Source: Staphylotrichum longicolle (taxonomy: Eukaryota > Ascomycota > Sordariomycetes > Sordariales > Chaetomiaceae). Taken from it: 64,000 nucleotides of DNA. Of the stretch, positions 52,902 through 63,480 are shown in pieces. The stretch spans positions 3,658,001-3,722,000 of the forward strand of contig JAHCVI010000001.1 in the NCBI GenBank assembly GCA_019096155.1, read 5' to 3'. The notes under the pieces were generated by a model, which saw only the letters and a list, made by a program, of their open reading frames with translations, had not been told where the DNA came from and made no database searches. The position numbers were made by a program, and so were the translations under genes. Positions within the stretch are counted from its first letter, which is position 1. Every line of letters starts with the position of its first letter.

Positions 52902-53429
52902 AGCTCAAGAAATCTAGCTGCCGACCCTAACCCTCAACATTTTTTGCCTTCTTAACATCGGTTCAACTCACCGGACAGTGCTGGCAGGCACATCGTTATT
53001 TGCCGTATCCCAGGGGATGGTAAGATACGTATAGTGTTGTCAACTTGTTCTTTCGTGGCCACAGCAGCAATATTTCCTGAGTCATCCCAACAGAGCTGAG
53101 GTCCCGCGCGAATGAGGCGTGACCTTGGGACTTGGTGGAGTCTGCTGAAAACTTCAAATTTCCGAGCATGAAAAAGGACTGGGGTGAAGGTCCCAGCTCC
53201 TTGTCACTGGGTGCAGAATCGATAGCGGCTTTCCGCCTGGGATCCATTCAATAGCGTGTCTCTCGCTAAAGCGCAAGGGGCTCACCTGTCGCGAGTGATA
53301 AATACAATGGGGTCACCTCAGTCAACTCTGAGGCTTTTCCCTCTCGATCTTGGTCAACGTTCGCTTTTCCAGGGCACTCTCCGACCATTACACTCATTTC
53401 GCCTCCGATCATTGCCAAGGTCCTGAAGG
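52902..53429. other. intergenic, no supported gene
   Basis: A CCCTAACCCT dimer of the fungal telomere-type repeat occurs near 52924. Nothing else is recognised. Confidence 0.5.
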
Positions 53430-54752
53430 ATGAGGCCCTCCACGTTGTGCATCGGCGCCGGCATACTGCCTGGCCTTGCTGCTGCTGGCTGCGTCTCGTC
53501 GTGCGGCTCCCCACAGTGTCTCGCCGCTGTCGGCGCTGATCCTGCCGCTGGAGAGGCGTTCTGCTCTTCGTGGCTGTCACTGGCGCCCGCCACGACAACC
53601 GTCACCGAGTTCGAGACCGTCACGTCAACGCAAGTTGGAGTTGAGACGGCCTTGACGACACTCACGCTTACCACGGGGACGACTACCGTGTAAGTTTGCG
53701 TTACTCGCTGTCAAGAAGAACGGTTGACTTATGAAACCACCTAAAATATCAGGACTGGCAGCGACGTTTCGACCGTGTTCCTGAAGCGAGCTCCGACCAT
53801 CACCGCAATCGATCTCGACCCGACCTCTTCGCCCGATCCGGTCGAGGCCATTGTCTCAAAGTGCTCATCCAACGATAATCGCATCAGCAGAGCCTGCAGC
53901 TGCTTCATGTCAACGGCGACTTTGTCCACCGTAACCGTGGTCGAGACGGCCGTCTCCACCGCCGTTGTCGGGGCGAGCGTTAGTGCTTCTCTTGTTTCTT
54001 TCCCTGTCTAGCTGTGCATTTAGCTGATTGATACTGGTCGAACAGCGCACCGTCGTCACCACAGTCACTACCAACGTCGAGGCAACCGTCTCGGTGGCGG
54101 CGCCTGCGGTCACCATCCCCGTGAATATCGTCCCCAACGGCGCCTTCGAAAATTACGCAACAGCTGGCAATTTGCTTCCATGGACCGAGACGGGGCGTAA
54201 TGCGCCCGCTAGAGTGGAGCCCCTCTACCCCCTCAGCGTGTGCGGGCCGAATGGTGACTGGTATGCAAATCCCGGGCGTTTAGTAATGGTGCCCACTTCA
54301 TTATCTGGGGAGCAAACCCTGAAATGTGCTCCGGGACATGCTGTTCGCTCCCCAAGGGTTGCGGATCGTACCCGATCAGGAAAGTTGATTATGACTGACA
54401 TTGTTTGTACAGCCCGGGCGGCCAGGTTATCCTCCGCGTATACCCGCCCACTAGTGGCAGCGGATACAAAGGCATTCGCCAGACTTTTGACGGGCGCCCG
54501 TCCACCACCTACAATGTCTCCTTTCTCTACCGCTGCCTCAACTACGATTCGCAAACGAATATTCAGGTCTTGTACGCCGGGGCTGTCGTCGGCTCCGCCA
54601 AATGTCCCTCCGGCAATTTCATACGTGCCAACGGCATCCAGTTCACCACAGACTCTACCGGCAGGGGAGAGTTTGAGGTCCGCTTCGTTAACCCCAGCAA
54701 CATGCCTTACCTGTACTTTTACACCGACGACTTTAAAGCCATCGCCGCTTAG
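53430..54752 (+). CDS. secreted Thr-rich protein with beta-sandwich (carbohydrate-binding-like) C-terminus
   Basis: Four exons (53430-53689, 53753-53978, 54046-54260, 54413-54752) give 346 aa; all junctions keep phase. A signal peptide is followed by a small Cys module (CVSSCGSPQCL, FCSSWL). A long Thr/Val-rich stalk (TTTVTEFETVTSTQV) should be O-glycosylated, interrupted by a second Cys stretch (RISRACSCF). The last 150 residues begin IVPNGAFENYATAGNLLPW, typical of galactose-binding-like/CBM4_9-type beta-sandwiches, and end FEVRFVNPSNMPYLYFYTDDF. The arrangement (Cys knot, Thr-rich linker, sandwich) is common in uncharacterised fungal cell-wall or adhesion proteins. No GPI signal is seen. 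Confidence 0.84.
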
Positions 54753-56001
54753 GCGGATCTTTGGTTCTCAGACATTACGTGCTCGTTATAATACTATTAC
54801 TGTGTTGTTTGATATTGCATCCCTAGCTCTTGTACTGTGTCTTAGTTATGTTGCGGTCGCTCTCACCTTCACAACGGTTCCTTCCGCCTCAAAGCCCTCC
54901 ACGCCTTCCGCGAGGCATCTGATATGATAGGTCACTCCAATCAATTCCCCCAGTCTCTTTCACAAGCCTTCCATCAAGGCTGTGCAGCCCGCGCTCTAGC
55001 CAGACGGTCCTTCCTCTTTTGATCACTCTGTAAGCCCGCAACCTCGCTACCCGAAAATCCTCCTTCGACGGATAGTTTACTGCAAAGTTGGCCCCGTAGC
55101 CGAGCATCGACGGCACCCTGCACATCTCCACAAGCTGATTCAATTCCAAAGGATCCACGCCGCAACCCATAACACCTCCGCTGCTCCGGTCGCAGTCTCC
55201 GATCCCCGTCCCCAGGGCAGATGTTGTTATAAGTAGAGTTTTGTTTGGTCTGTCATACAGGGCTCGTTTGCGAAAAAGATCAGATGTGGAAGTACTCGGG
55301 TCGTCCCGACGCGCCGCGACCCCAGTGGGGCTCCTACGCGCCGCTGTGCTGCTGCAAGCGCCAGAAAGATCCCCGCTCAGCACGCGGAACGCCAAAAAGT
55401 CAGAATGAGTTACTTTTGGTCTCAAAAAAGAACGAATAACACCAGGGATTTGTGGCCACCGACCCAGTGACTAGTCTGTCTCTCATCAAGCTTTGCTGTT
55501 GAGGTTGAGAGGGTCACAATTCGGCAGTCATGGGGGTCCAGAAACGGGCGCCTCTTAGCCGATGTTAGTGCTGTCTGTTGAGGAGAAAACGGTCCAACAG
55601 AGGCTGTGCAACAAAACAGATGACATGGAGGGTTGGCTGCCTGGGCTGCGGCGCGCTCAGTCATCGTTTACAGTAACCCTCGTACTGATGTAGTTGCATG
55701 CAGAACCAAAAGTGGTGAGCACAAGCGCGCAGAGCTAAGTCTGCGCGCCGAGCATAGACCATACCAGAGCTTGGCAGCTCCTGGCCTTGATCCCGCTGTG
55801 CAACCCTAACCCTGTTATTTACAAGCCGTCACGGTCAGATCCGTGGCAAAGGCTTCTGATGCTGCTAGGAGTAGGATAGGATACGCTATTGGATCCCTAT
55901 CGCGCACTATACCCCCTTATCTTTCTAACTTCTCTAATCTTCTACAATTTTCTCTCTCTTTTTTCCACTCTTGTAAGACATTTACTTGGCCATGAGAGCA
56001 A
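54753..56001. other. 1.25-kb intergenic, no supported gene
   Basis: A minus-strand frame (54889-55425, with LNQLVEMCRVPSMLGYGANF) has some protein-like character but no start context or family; it could be a gene fragment. A CCCTAACCCT dimer lies near 55804. Confidence 0.45.
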
Positions 56002-57147
56002 CTAAGCATATCTTGCCAACGCCGGGTCGATCTTGGCCACATCCTCCACTGTCTCCTTCCACAGTCTATCCACAAACTTCTCAGCATGCGGGCCATTCAG
56101 AAACGGCGCACCTCTACCCCGTTGCAATATGGTGAGTCACGCTGCCATCTGAGTAAAGAAACAGAATTGAAAGAGAAGAGGAGAAGGACGAGGAAGAGAA
56201 GGAAAAGAAAAAGAAAAAGAAGAAGAAAAATAAAAAAGAAAAGAAAAAGAAAAAGAAAAAGAAGAAAGAACTCACTCATCAACCCGATTATGCTGCAAAA
56301 ACCTCCCATTCGTCTCCTCTCCCGCCACCACCGCCGCGTACACCAGCGTCCGGGCCCCCTCCTCGACCGTCCGCGCCGCCGTCTTGCGCACCCACCCCAT
56401 CACAAACTTGAGCGGGCCCGGCAGGTTCTTATCCAGCCCCGTCTGCACCAGCCCCGGACACAAATTACTCACCACGACCTCGCCGGGCGCCAGCGCCGCC
56501 ATCCTGCGCACATACGCTGTCACGAGCATCTTGCTGTCGGCGTACCGCCGGAAGCGGCTGTAGCGCGCCGGGTCGTCCCAGTACGCCAGCACGGGCACGT
56601 CGTCGGGGACGCCGGGCGCCTTGAGCGTGGCCTGCGTCTTTTGCGTGGCCGAGCCGACGAAGGTGATGCGCGTCGGGGCGCCGCCGCGCCGCGCGGCCGT
56701 CCGCTGCAGCAGGGGCAGCAGCGCGAGGGACAGCAGGACGTGCGTGTAGCAGTTGACCTGCAGCGTGCGCTCGTGGCCGCTGCGGCTGGTCTCGTAGCGC
56801 ATGAGGGCCGTGCCGCCGTTGTTGAGCAGGATGTCGAGCTCCGAGAGGGTGGAGGTGATCTTGCGGGCGAAGCGCAGGCCGGACTGGTAGTCGTCAAGGT
56901 CGAGTTCGTGGACGTCGATTTTGGCGGTGGGGTTGGCGGCTTGGATGGCTGGGTCGGCGTGCAGGGAGGCCGCGGCTTCTTCGCCTTTGGTGGGGGAGCG
57001 GCAGGCGAGAATCATGTGCGAGCAGCCCAGGACCAGGAACTGGCGCGCAGCTTCCAGGCCGAGGCCTGCGTTGCCGCCGGTGATGATGATGGTCTTGCCC
57101 GCCACGCTGGTGCCCTCGGGCGTAGGAGGAATTGGGGGTTGGCCCAT
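56002..57147 (-). CDS. SDR family oxidoreductase (retinol-dehydrogenase-like)
   Basis: Two exons (57147-56276, 56113-56002) give 327 aa. The 162-nt intron is in phase 2 and contains a pyrimidine-rich (sense) microsatellite. The Rossmann core reads TIIITGGNAGLGLEAARQF, with ILACRSPTKG after strand 2 (Arg, NADP-type), LDLDDY, LDILLNNGG, ITFVGSATQ (Ser), the active-site Tyr and Lys in RYADSKMLV, and SNLCPGLVQTGL. The second exon ends ALARYA and supplies GPHAEKFVDRLWKETVEDV, as expected for relatives. No signal peptide. The substrate is unknown; such enzymes act on ketones or in secondary metabolism. Confidence 0.9.
56164..56270. repeat. purine-rich GA/GAAA tract inside an intron
   Basis: About 105 bp of GGAAGA to GAAAAA repeats on the plus strand, so a CTTTTT-type pyrimidine tract on the sense strand of the SDR intron between exons at 56276 and 56113. 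Confidence 0.88.
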
Positions 57148-57878
57148 GGCTTGTGTTTGCTGTAACCCGGAATGAGGTGCCGGATTACAGCCCAAGCTCT
57201 ACCATCGGTGGAATTTTATCCTCGCCAGTGAACATCGCGATGGAATCATTGTTTCCCAAAGGGGATAATGAGGGATTAGTAAGTGTATTTCACCAACGGA
57301 GTGATTCCTAGAGCAAGCGAGACTCCATGAACTGGCCATTGGAACGAGAGAGGGCGAGAGTCTGAGAGATTACCAAGCCGCAGCCAGCCCTTTGCGCCGT
57401 GCCGACTTGGCCAGAGGCAGCAATGGTTTATCAACGTCCAGCAACTTAGGTAGACGAGACGCACTAATCAATGTGGCGTGTGAAGGATGGTTTAGCGCGT
57501 GTTGGTCGTCTGGTAACGAAATGCTGTGATGCCTTGCGGGTTATCAATCACCCATTTGCTGGTGTTGATGCCAAGATTCAGCGCCTCTTGGAATCAGAGC
57601 CATAGACACGGCGCAACTCAGCCCCCGAATCTGTCCGATGATGTTCCCGCGCCGATCAAGGCTCAGCCTGCTGCAACAACGCAACTCGTTACGCGAGCAA
57701 ATGGCAGACTTGGTCTCTCTTTGACGAGAATGAGTCAACATTACAAACATCTTGGGACTCTTTTGTGGCTCCAACCCACGTCACGTCAAGTCAACCCCCT
57801 CAATCCCTCAGCCTTGCCAACCCAAACCACACCCCCCTTCGCACTTAACCCTAACCCCGACCTGTCTTGTTCCTCCCC
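57148..57878. other. intergenic, no supported gene
   Basis: Only unsupported small frames. A CCCTAACCCC-like stretch lies near 57848. Confidence 0.55.
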
Positions 57879-58412
57879 CTATTTCCCCTTTCGCCCATGC
57901 TTCTCAACCCACTGCTCATAGCTCACATAATCCGGATTGACCTTCTCCTCCCTCCTGTGAGTCCCCAGAACCTTGGGCTCGTACTTGTCCACCTCGCCCG
58001 CCACGTTGTAGCTGCGCCCTTCCTCCCAGATGTACCACGCCCCCCCGAGCATGGCGCCGCCTGCGATGGTGGCGATACTGCATCACGCGTCGTACGTGTT
58101 AGCTACCGTACTGTCCCTCGGATGTTCTGTTGTTGTTGAAGAGTGGGCGCTCCGGTTGGGTGGGGTAAGGGGGTACACTTGCGTGCTTGGACTCCACGTC
58201 GACGGCGGCCGGGCAAAGAACAGCGAGTTACTGGACGGGTTGGGCTTCGGTGTGCCGACTGGGCCGCCGGTGAAGAGAATGGGCCGGTAACTCTTTCCGG
58301 TCGCAAAGGTTATCGAGCGGGCAGGGGTGGTTGTAGTCGTCGTGCTGGGCGGCGGGTTGGGGTGTGGGAGGAGGGCACGGCGGCCTGGCGGGAGGCGGGC
58401 TGTTCGCAGCAT
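57879..58412 (-). CDS. small probable mitochondrial membrane protein, 142 aa
   Basis: Two exons (58412-58183, 58077-57879) are joined by a 105-nt intron with a GC donor (GCAAGT), phase 2. The N-terminus is Arg-rich and free of acidic residues (MLRTARLPPGRRALL), typical of a mitochondrial presequence. A Pro/Ser/Thr segment follows, then a short hydrophobic helix IATIAGGAMLGGAWYIW, and a charged C-terminus (EEKVNPDYVSYEQWVEKHGRKGK). The plan resembles small single-span inner-membrane proteins of fungi. No family named with confidence. Confidence 0.72.
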
Positions 58413-58862
58413 TGTTGAGATTCAAAGTTTGGGTATGAGGATATGTTGTTGGACCTGTAGCTTGTTTGTAGTCAAGTTTGGTGTTGGTGCTCCGTGTGGT
58501 GAGTCCGGGCGGGTGCATGTGAGTCCGGAGGTGTGAAAGTGCCCCTTTTGGCTTGACATCATGCCCCGAACATGACGCAAGACTAAAATCATCATCCTCG
58601 CCCGTCTAATAGGTATATATTCCATTGTACCCACTCATTCCATGGAAATACATACTTCCTGAATTAACACCGCCTCGTGTCTTTATTTGCAAAAGAATTT
58701 GTCGCACTTCGATCTTTCCACTCCGGGATTTGATACAGGAAGCAGTAGTCAACTCGGAATCCATGATCGACCTGTCCGTACAATAGATGCAAACGACACA
58801 GAGCAGTTAGCACGTTGATACCGGAGGATGGTACCTATAACACGAAGTTTTTCGAGCTCTGG
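58413..58862. other. intergenic, no supported gene
   Basis: Upstream sequence of the small mitochondrial protein gene. Nothing further recognised. Confidence 0.5.
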
Positions 58863-59246
58863 TCAATAATTCCGACCCTTTCCGTCAGCATCTTCTGCAC
58901 ACCATTCCACCCACTTCCAACTCGACTCCCCAAAATACGCCCTATCACTCTCCCTCAGCTCCCCACAAGCCAATCTTTGTTTCACTGACTCGGTTTCACA
59001 AAGTCGGCGACGAGTCAATGACCACATCACAGCCCTGACGGCGGCCAAAGCCGATGTGAATGCCACGGAACCCCAGAGGAAGGTGCCAATACTTGCAGGC
59101 AATGCCGGCAGCCGAAAAGGACTGGTGGCTTTTGCCGAGAAGATGGCAAGCACGTTTGACATCCACGACCTGCTACAGAATTGGGCGGATTCGAAGTTCA
59201 TCAGCCCAGCGCTCGCCAACCACAAAAAGGCCATCGCCAGTTCCAT
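58863..59246 (-). CDS. hypothetical membrane protein, 127 aa, possibly incomplete
   Basis: A single open frame with ATG at 59246. It has a hydrophobic beginning, a second hydrophobic stretch (FLWGSVAFTSALAAVRAVMW) and a well-formed charged end (LTRRRLCETESVKQRLACG, SDRAYFGESSWKWVEW). The opposite strand is also open across this span without a good start. Protein-like composition of the C-terminal half favours the minus strand. An additional 5' exon may exist. No family recognised. Confidence 0.45.
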   Translation of the reverse strand: MELAMAFLWLASAGLMNFESAQFCSRSWMSNVLAIFSAKATSPFRLPALPASIGTFLWGSVAFTSALAAVRAVMWSLTRRRLCETESVKQRLACGELRESDRAYFGESSWKWVEWCAEDADGKGRNY

Positions 59247-60086
59247 GAGAGACCTTCAACGGAGCGTAAACAACCGCACAACGAGCGGCTAGCGCAGGTG
59301 AAAAGAATGGACTCGGAGCAGTCATTGTAAAGCTGGAAGTGTCCAATGTTGGCAGTCATTAGGTTCCCATTGGCATGCCCATCCTTGTCATGAGTGGCGT
59401 TGGATTGAGTCGGCAAATCAACGCAGCCGACAGGACCTTTGCAGTCAGTCCTTAGCTCAAACTCGTTCAGTTACTTGACAGCCCAAACACGCAACCACCG
59501 TTATCCAAAGTGACGGGGCGGAGGATTTCTGAATTGCACCTATCTTTACTGGCTCGAACCCCTGAGTCCCCTCCGAGCGATTCATGCTGGAGGATGACCG
59601 TTACTTGTACACAGCTCAAAGGCTTGTTGTTTCTTGAGTATGAGAACAACCCCGCTTTCCAAAATCATTTCAAATGCAGTTAGAAGGTTAGGTTGATAGG
59701 CGAGTGGTGACATACCGGAGACCGAATCTCGGGGGCGGTGATGCATACGGCTAGTTTGGGAACCAACGCCACGTTTTTAACCTTCTCGGCACTCTCCTTG
59801 ACATGCAGATGACATCTTGGCAAGCAGCCTTTTCTGCAGACCCCATGCCGAAGGCGAGAGATGCTGCTTCTATCGGTGTCCGACGGTTGGGGGCCGCTGA
59901 GAAGGCTGAAGGTTCAGCCAATTACTGTCAGTACAGCTCATCCTGCGCCCTTGCATCACGTTGCCTCAGAGGGCCTTAAAACACCTGGGTACCTGGCTCT
60001 AACTCACAGCGTTTCCAAACAAGCATCCGAGGCTTTACTTGTTTGTCTGTCAACTAACTTTGCCGATCATCAACCGCACCCTCAAC
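59247..60086. other. intergenic upstream of the halogenase
   Basis: No supported gene. It should hold the halogenase promoter; no clear TATA box near the start was found. Confidence 0.5.
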
Positions 60087-61946
60087 ATGTCTATCCCTCA
60101 GTCTTGCACCGTGCTCGTGGTGGGAGGCGGCCCTGCTGGCTCCTACACAGCGTCAGTGCTTGCGCGAGAGGGCGTCGATGTTGTGGTCCTCGAGGCCGAT
60201 CACTTTCCAAGGTATCACATTGGCGAGTCGATGCTTGCCTCGATGCGGCATTTCCTCCGCTTCATTGACCTCGAAAAGACGTTTGACAACTACGGTTTTC
60301 AGATTAAGGCAAGTGTGCCTCCTGATGTGATACAACCCGTGTATTGACCATACTCTTGTAACAGAACGGCGCCGCGTTCAAGTTCAACAACAAACGCCCA
60401 GGCTGTGAGCAGGCTCACACGATAACCGCGGTCTGACCTGCGCTGACGAGGTGGTAGACACCGACTTCCTCGCCATCAACGGCCCCAACGGCTACTCGTG
60501 GAACGTGATCCGCTCCGAGTCGGACAAGCTGATGCTCGACCATGCCGAAGCCAGCGGCGCTCACACCTTCCAGGGCGTCAAGGTCGAGTCCATCCAGTTC
60601 GTGCCCGCCCCCGACTTCCCCGAAGATGAGAAGCTCGCCAACCCGGGGCGGGCAGTGTCGGTGGCGTGGTCGCGCAAGACCGACGGCACCACCGGGTCCA
60701 TCACGTTCGACTACCTCGTCGACGCCAGCGGGCGCAACGGCATATTGTCCACCCGCTACCTCAAGAACCGCAAGTTCAACAAGGCGCTTCAAAATATGGC
60801 CTACTGGGGCTACTGGAAAGGGGCAAAACCGTATGCTCCGGGCACACCGGAGGAAGGCGCTCCGCTCTCTGAAGCCTTGACGGACCAGAGCGGCTGGTGC
60901 TGGGCCATCCCGCTCCACGACGGTACGCTGTCCGTCGGCATCGTGATGCGCCAGGATCTTCTAGTGGCACGCAAGCGAGCGCTCGGCTCGCCTTCCCCGG
61001 CTGAGTTGTACCAGGACTGCTTGGCCCTGGCCCCCAACATCCACGGCAGACTGAGCGAGGCCGAGTTCGTGTCCACGGCCATCAAGACGGGCTCAGACTG
61101 GTCGTACAGCGCGTCGTCGTATGCTGGGCCCAACTTCCGTCTCGTCGGCGACGCGGGCTGCTTCATCGACCCGTACTTTAGCTCGGGGGTGCATCTCGCC
61201 CTGGCCGGCGGGCTCTCAGCAGCCATGACCATCCAGGCAAGCCGCCGGGGCGAGTGCAGCGAGTTCCAGGCGGCCAAGTGGCACTCGGCCAAGGTCGCCG
61301 AGAGCTACTCGCGCTTCCTCCTGGTCGTGATGACGGCCCTGCGGCAGATCCGCCGGGGGGAGGAACCCGTGCTCAGCGATTTTGACGAGGATGGCTTTGA
61401 CAAGGCCATGGGGTTCTTCCGGCCAAGTGAGTCGACACCGCCAGTATCCCCTCTCTCGCACCTGCTAACGAGGATCACTTTCCAGTCATCCAGGGCCTCG
61501 CCGACGCCGACGTGGGCGGCAAGCTCACGCAGAACCTCGTCGAGAAGACGGTCGAGTTCTGCTTCCACGCCTTTGACGACGTCGCGCCCGACGCCCGCGA
61601 GAAGGTCTTGGGGAAGCTCAACCCGGACCGGATCGAGACCCAGGAAGACCTCGAGCGTCTTAACGAGGACGAGCTGGTCATGTTGCGCACCATTCGCGCC
61701 CGCCAGATCCTGCGCACCGAAGACTTCATGAACATTGACAACTTCTCGCAGGATGCCGTCGACGGCTTTGTGCCGCGGCTGATCCGCGGGAACCTGGGGC
61801 TGGCCAAGGTGGCGAGCCGCAACGCGGCCCCGGCATACTCGGAGGGTCTCTTCGACGCGATCCCCAGTGTGGATGATACTGTGACCAACATCAACTCGGA
61901 GGCGAAGCCGGAGGGAGCTGTGCAGGCTGGGGAGGTGAAGGCGTAA
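60087..61946 (+). CDS. flavin-dependent halogenase
   Basis: Four exons (60087-60308, 60365-60404, 60458-61426, 61486-61946) give 563 aa; the first intron uses a GC donor (GCAAGT). The FAD-binding start is VLVVGGGPAGSYTASVLAREG. HFPRYHIGESML is the usual halogenase element after it. The signature WxWxIP is present as WCWAIP (residues 234-239), followed by LHDGTLSVGIV, and LVGDAGCFIDPYFSSGVHLA is the second FAD motif. These features match fungal phenolic halogenases (Rdc2/RadH/GsfI type), which chlorinate aromatic, often polyketide, substrates using FADH2. A C-terminal region of about 150 residues (ETQEDLERLNEDELVMLRTI) is also typical. No polyketide synthase lies within the window. No signal peptide. 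Confidence 0.9.
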
Positions 61947-62340
61947 AAGGGGGCTAGTTCCTTGTGTTAGTTGTTCCATAACCGTCGTTAGGATTAATGT
62001 TCTCCTCACCTACCAATAGAGTTGAAGTGACGAACACGGTGAATTCCCGTTGAGAAGGCACTATATTGATGAAACAGGGTGATTCGTCAAAGCGCCCCCT
62101 AAAGGAGAGCAATCACAGCTCGATCATGGCAACCCCCAACACTGCCCATCATGGCCGCCAACCCGACCGACAGACACCACCACAGCCACCCTCATCATCA
62201 TCCTTCCCTTCCATTTATTTTGTCTCTAAGTTGGTCCGGAAGATGGTGCTCTTGTCTTGCCCTGCAGAAAAAGCCCAAGATTGTGGTAACCGGACGACTC
62301 TTGGGACCCCTTGTGGGCATTGCGCAGCTGTTGGGGTAGG
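61947..62340. other. intergenic, no supported gene
   Basis: Halogenase 3' flank. No features recognised. Confidence 0.5.
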
Positions 62341-62988
62341 ATGCACCGCCAGGAGTGCGAGTACTGGGGGTTCGTGACCTTCCGGGTGTGCGGGTAGGGG
62401 TCCGCGGCGCCGCGGTGGGACGAGTTCATGGGGCGATGGCACGAGATGATGAAGGGCAGGCTGGAGAGGCTGATTCTGGACGGGATCAAGAACACGGGGC
62501 TGCAAGAGACTGACGAGGGAGCCAAGGCGCGCTTTCAGGACCTGTACGCGGCGGCCGTGGCGGGCGGGATCATGTCGCGGTGGCAGCTCATCGTCAGAGA
62601 TCATGCGGACATGAACGGCAAAGGCCCGCAGGAGGTAAGGGATATTTTCCGCGTCATGTTGAAGCTAGATGAGGAGGAGGATGAGAGCTTGCCAAACCGC
62701 GTGCCTCTCGGCGTAGATCCAGGCTTATGTTTGATGGTGGGTGAGGGCGTCGTCAGCAGCCTGTTGGATGAGCGGGAGGGGAGGAGACCGTATATCATCG
62801 GAGTTTTGAGTGATATTGACGAGGCGGACATTCCGGACGAGGCCGAGGCGGTACATGTACATTTCAAGATTGCTCTGGGATCTGTCGTGGATTTGTGGTG
62901 CCAGATTCAGGTACAGAATGTCTACGATCTGGTGCCGCCCGAGGGCACAATCTACATCAGCCCTGGCGTTTTTGAGGACGACCCCTAG
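62341..62988 (+). pseudogene. fungal hypothetical gene interrupted by an in-frame TAG
   Basis: An ATG at 62341 opens MHRQECEYWGFVTFRVCG, then TAG at 62395-62397. The same frame then continues GSAAPRWDEFMGRWHEMMKG for about 197 more codons to 62988. The WGFVTFR...RWDEFMGRW spacing resembles a common uncharacterised fungal family in which a Tyr-Gly pair sits near the stop position, so TAG may replace a Tyr codon. The remainder is acidic and helical (EEEDESLPNR, DIDEADIPDEAEAVHVHFK) and ends GVFEDDP. Without readthrough the second part could start at ATG 62428 (186 aa). Function unknown. Confidence 0.5.
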
Positions 62989-63406
62989 GCTGCATCGCCT
63001 GGGTCTCAGGGTGTATGGGCTGCGTGAGCAAGCCCCTGTCCACACCGTCACAGGCGGCGATGGAGCAGTAACCGTAGCTGCTCATTCACGAGCATAAAGC
63101 AGCAAAGTACCCACACATCTTTTAGCGACCCGCCCTCGGTGAGGTCTCGGGTGTATGGGCGAGATAGTAAGTGTCGGCATGGACGACCGAGATTTCAGCT
63201 TGCTCTTCCGCTTCACTTCACAAGGCACCACTGCCCCTCTACGGCACCACATGTCACTCAGCTCTACTATGTTCAGCATTTTCTCGCTCTGCAGTCCTCG
63301 AGAGACAGCTTTCCCCACCACCGTTCCCGACTCCACCAACTTCCCCGTCGAGAATCCACAGCCACCGCCAAATAATGCCTCATCCACGTCGCCGGCAGCA
63401 TCCACT
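62989..63406. other. intergenic upstream of tRNA
   Basis: Overlapping short ORFs in several frames, none supported. Confidence 0.5.
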
Positions 63407-63480
63407 GGTCGGATGGTGTAGTTGGTCATCACGTCAGTCTAACACACTGAAGGTCCCCGGTTCAAGCCCGGGTCCGATCA
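63407..63480 (+). tRNA. tRNA-Val(AAC)
   Basis: The acceptor stem GGTCGGA pairs with TCCGATC (one G-U), discriminator A. The anticodon stem TCAGT/ACTGA closes the loop CTAACAC, giving anticodon AAC (Val). The T-arm is CCCGG-TTCAAGC-CCGGG. The D-arm contains GTAGTTGGTC. No intron. Confidence 0.95.

Noticed and set aside
52924..57860. CCCTAACCCT dimers as interstitial telomere repeats
   Set aside because: Only two-unit matches at scattered places (about 52924, 55804, 57848), which is expected by chance; no array is present.
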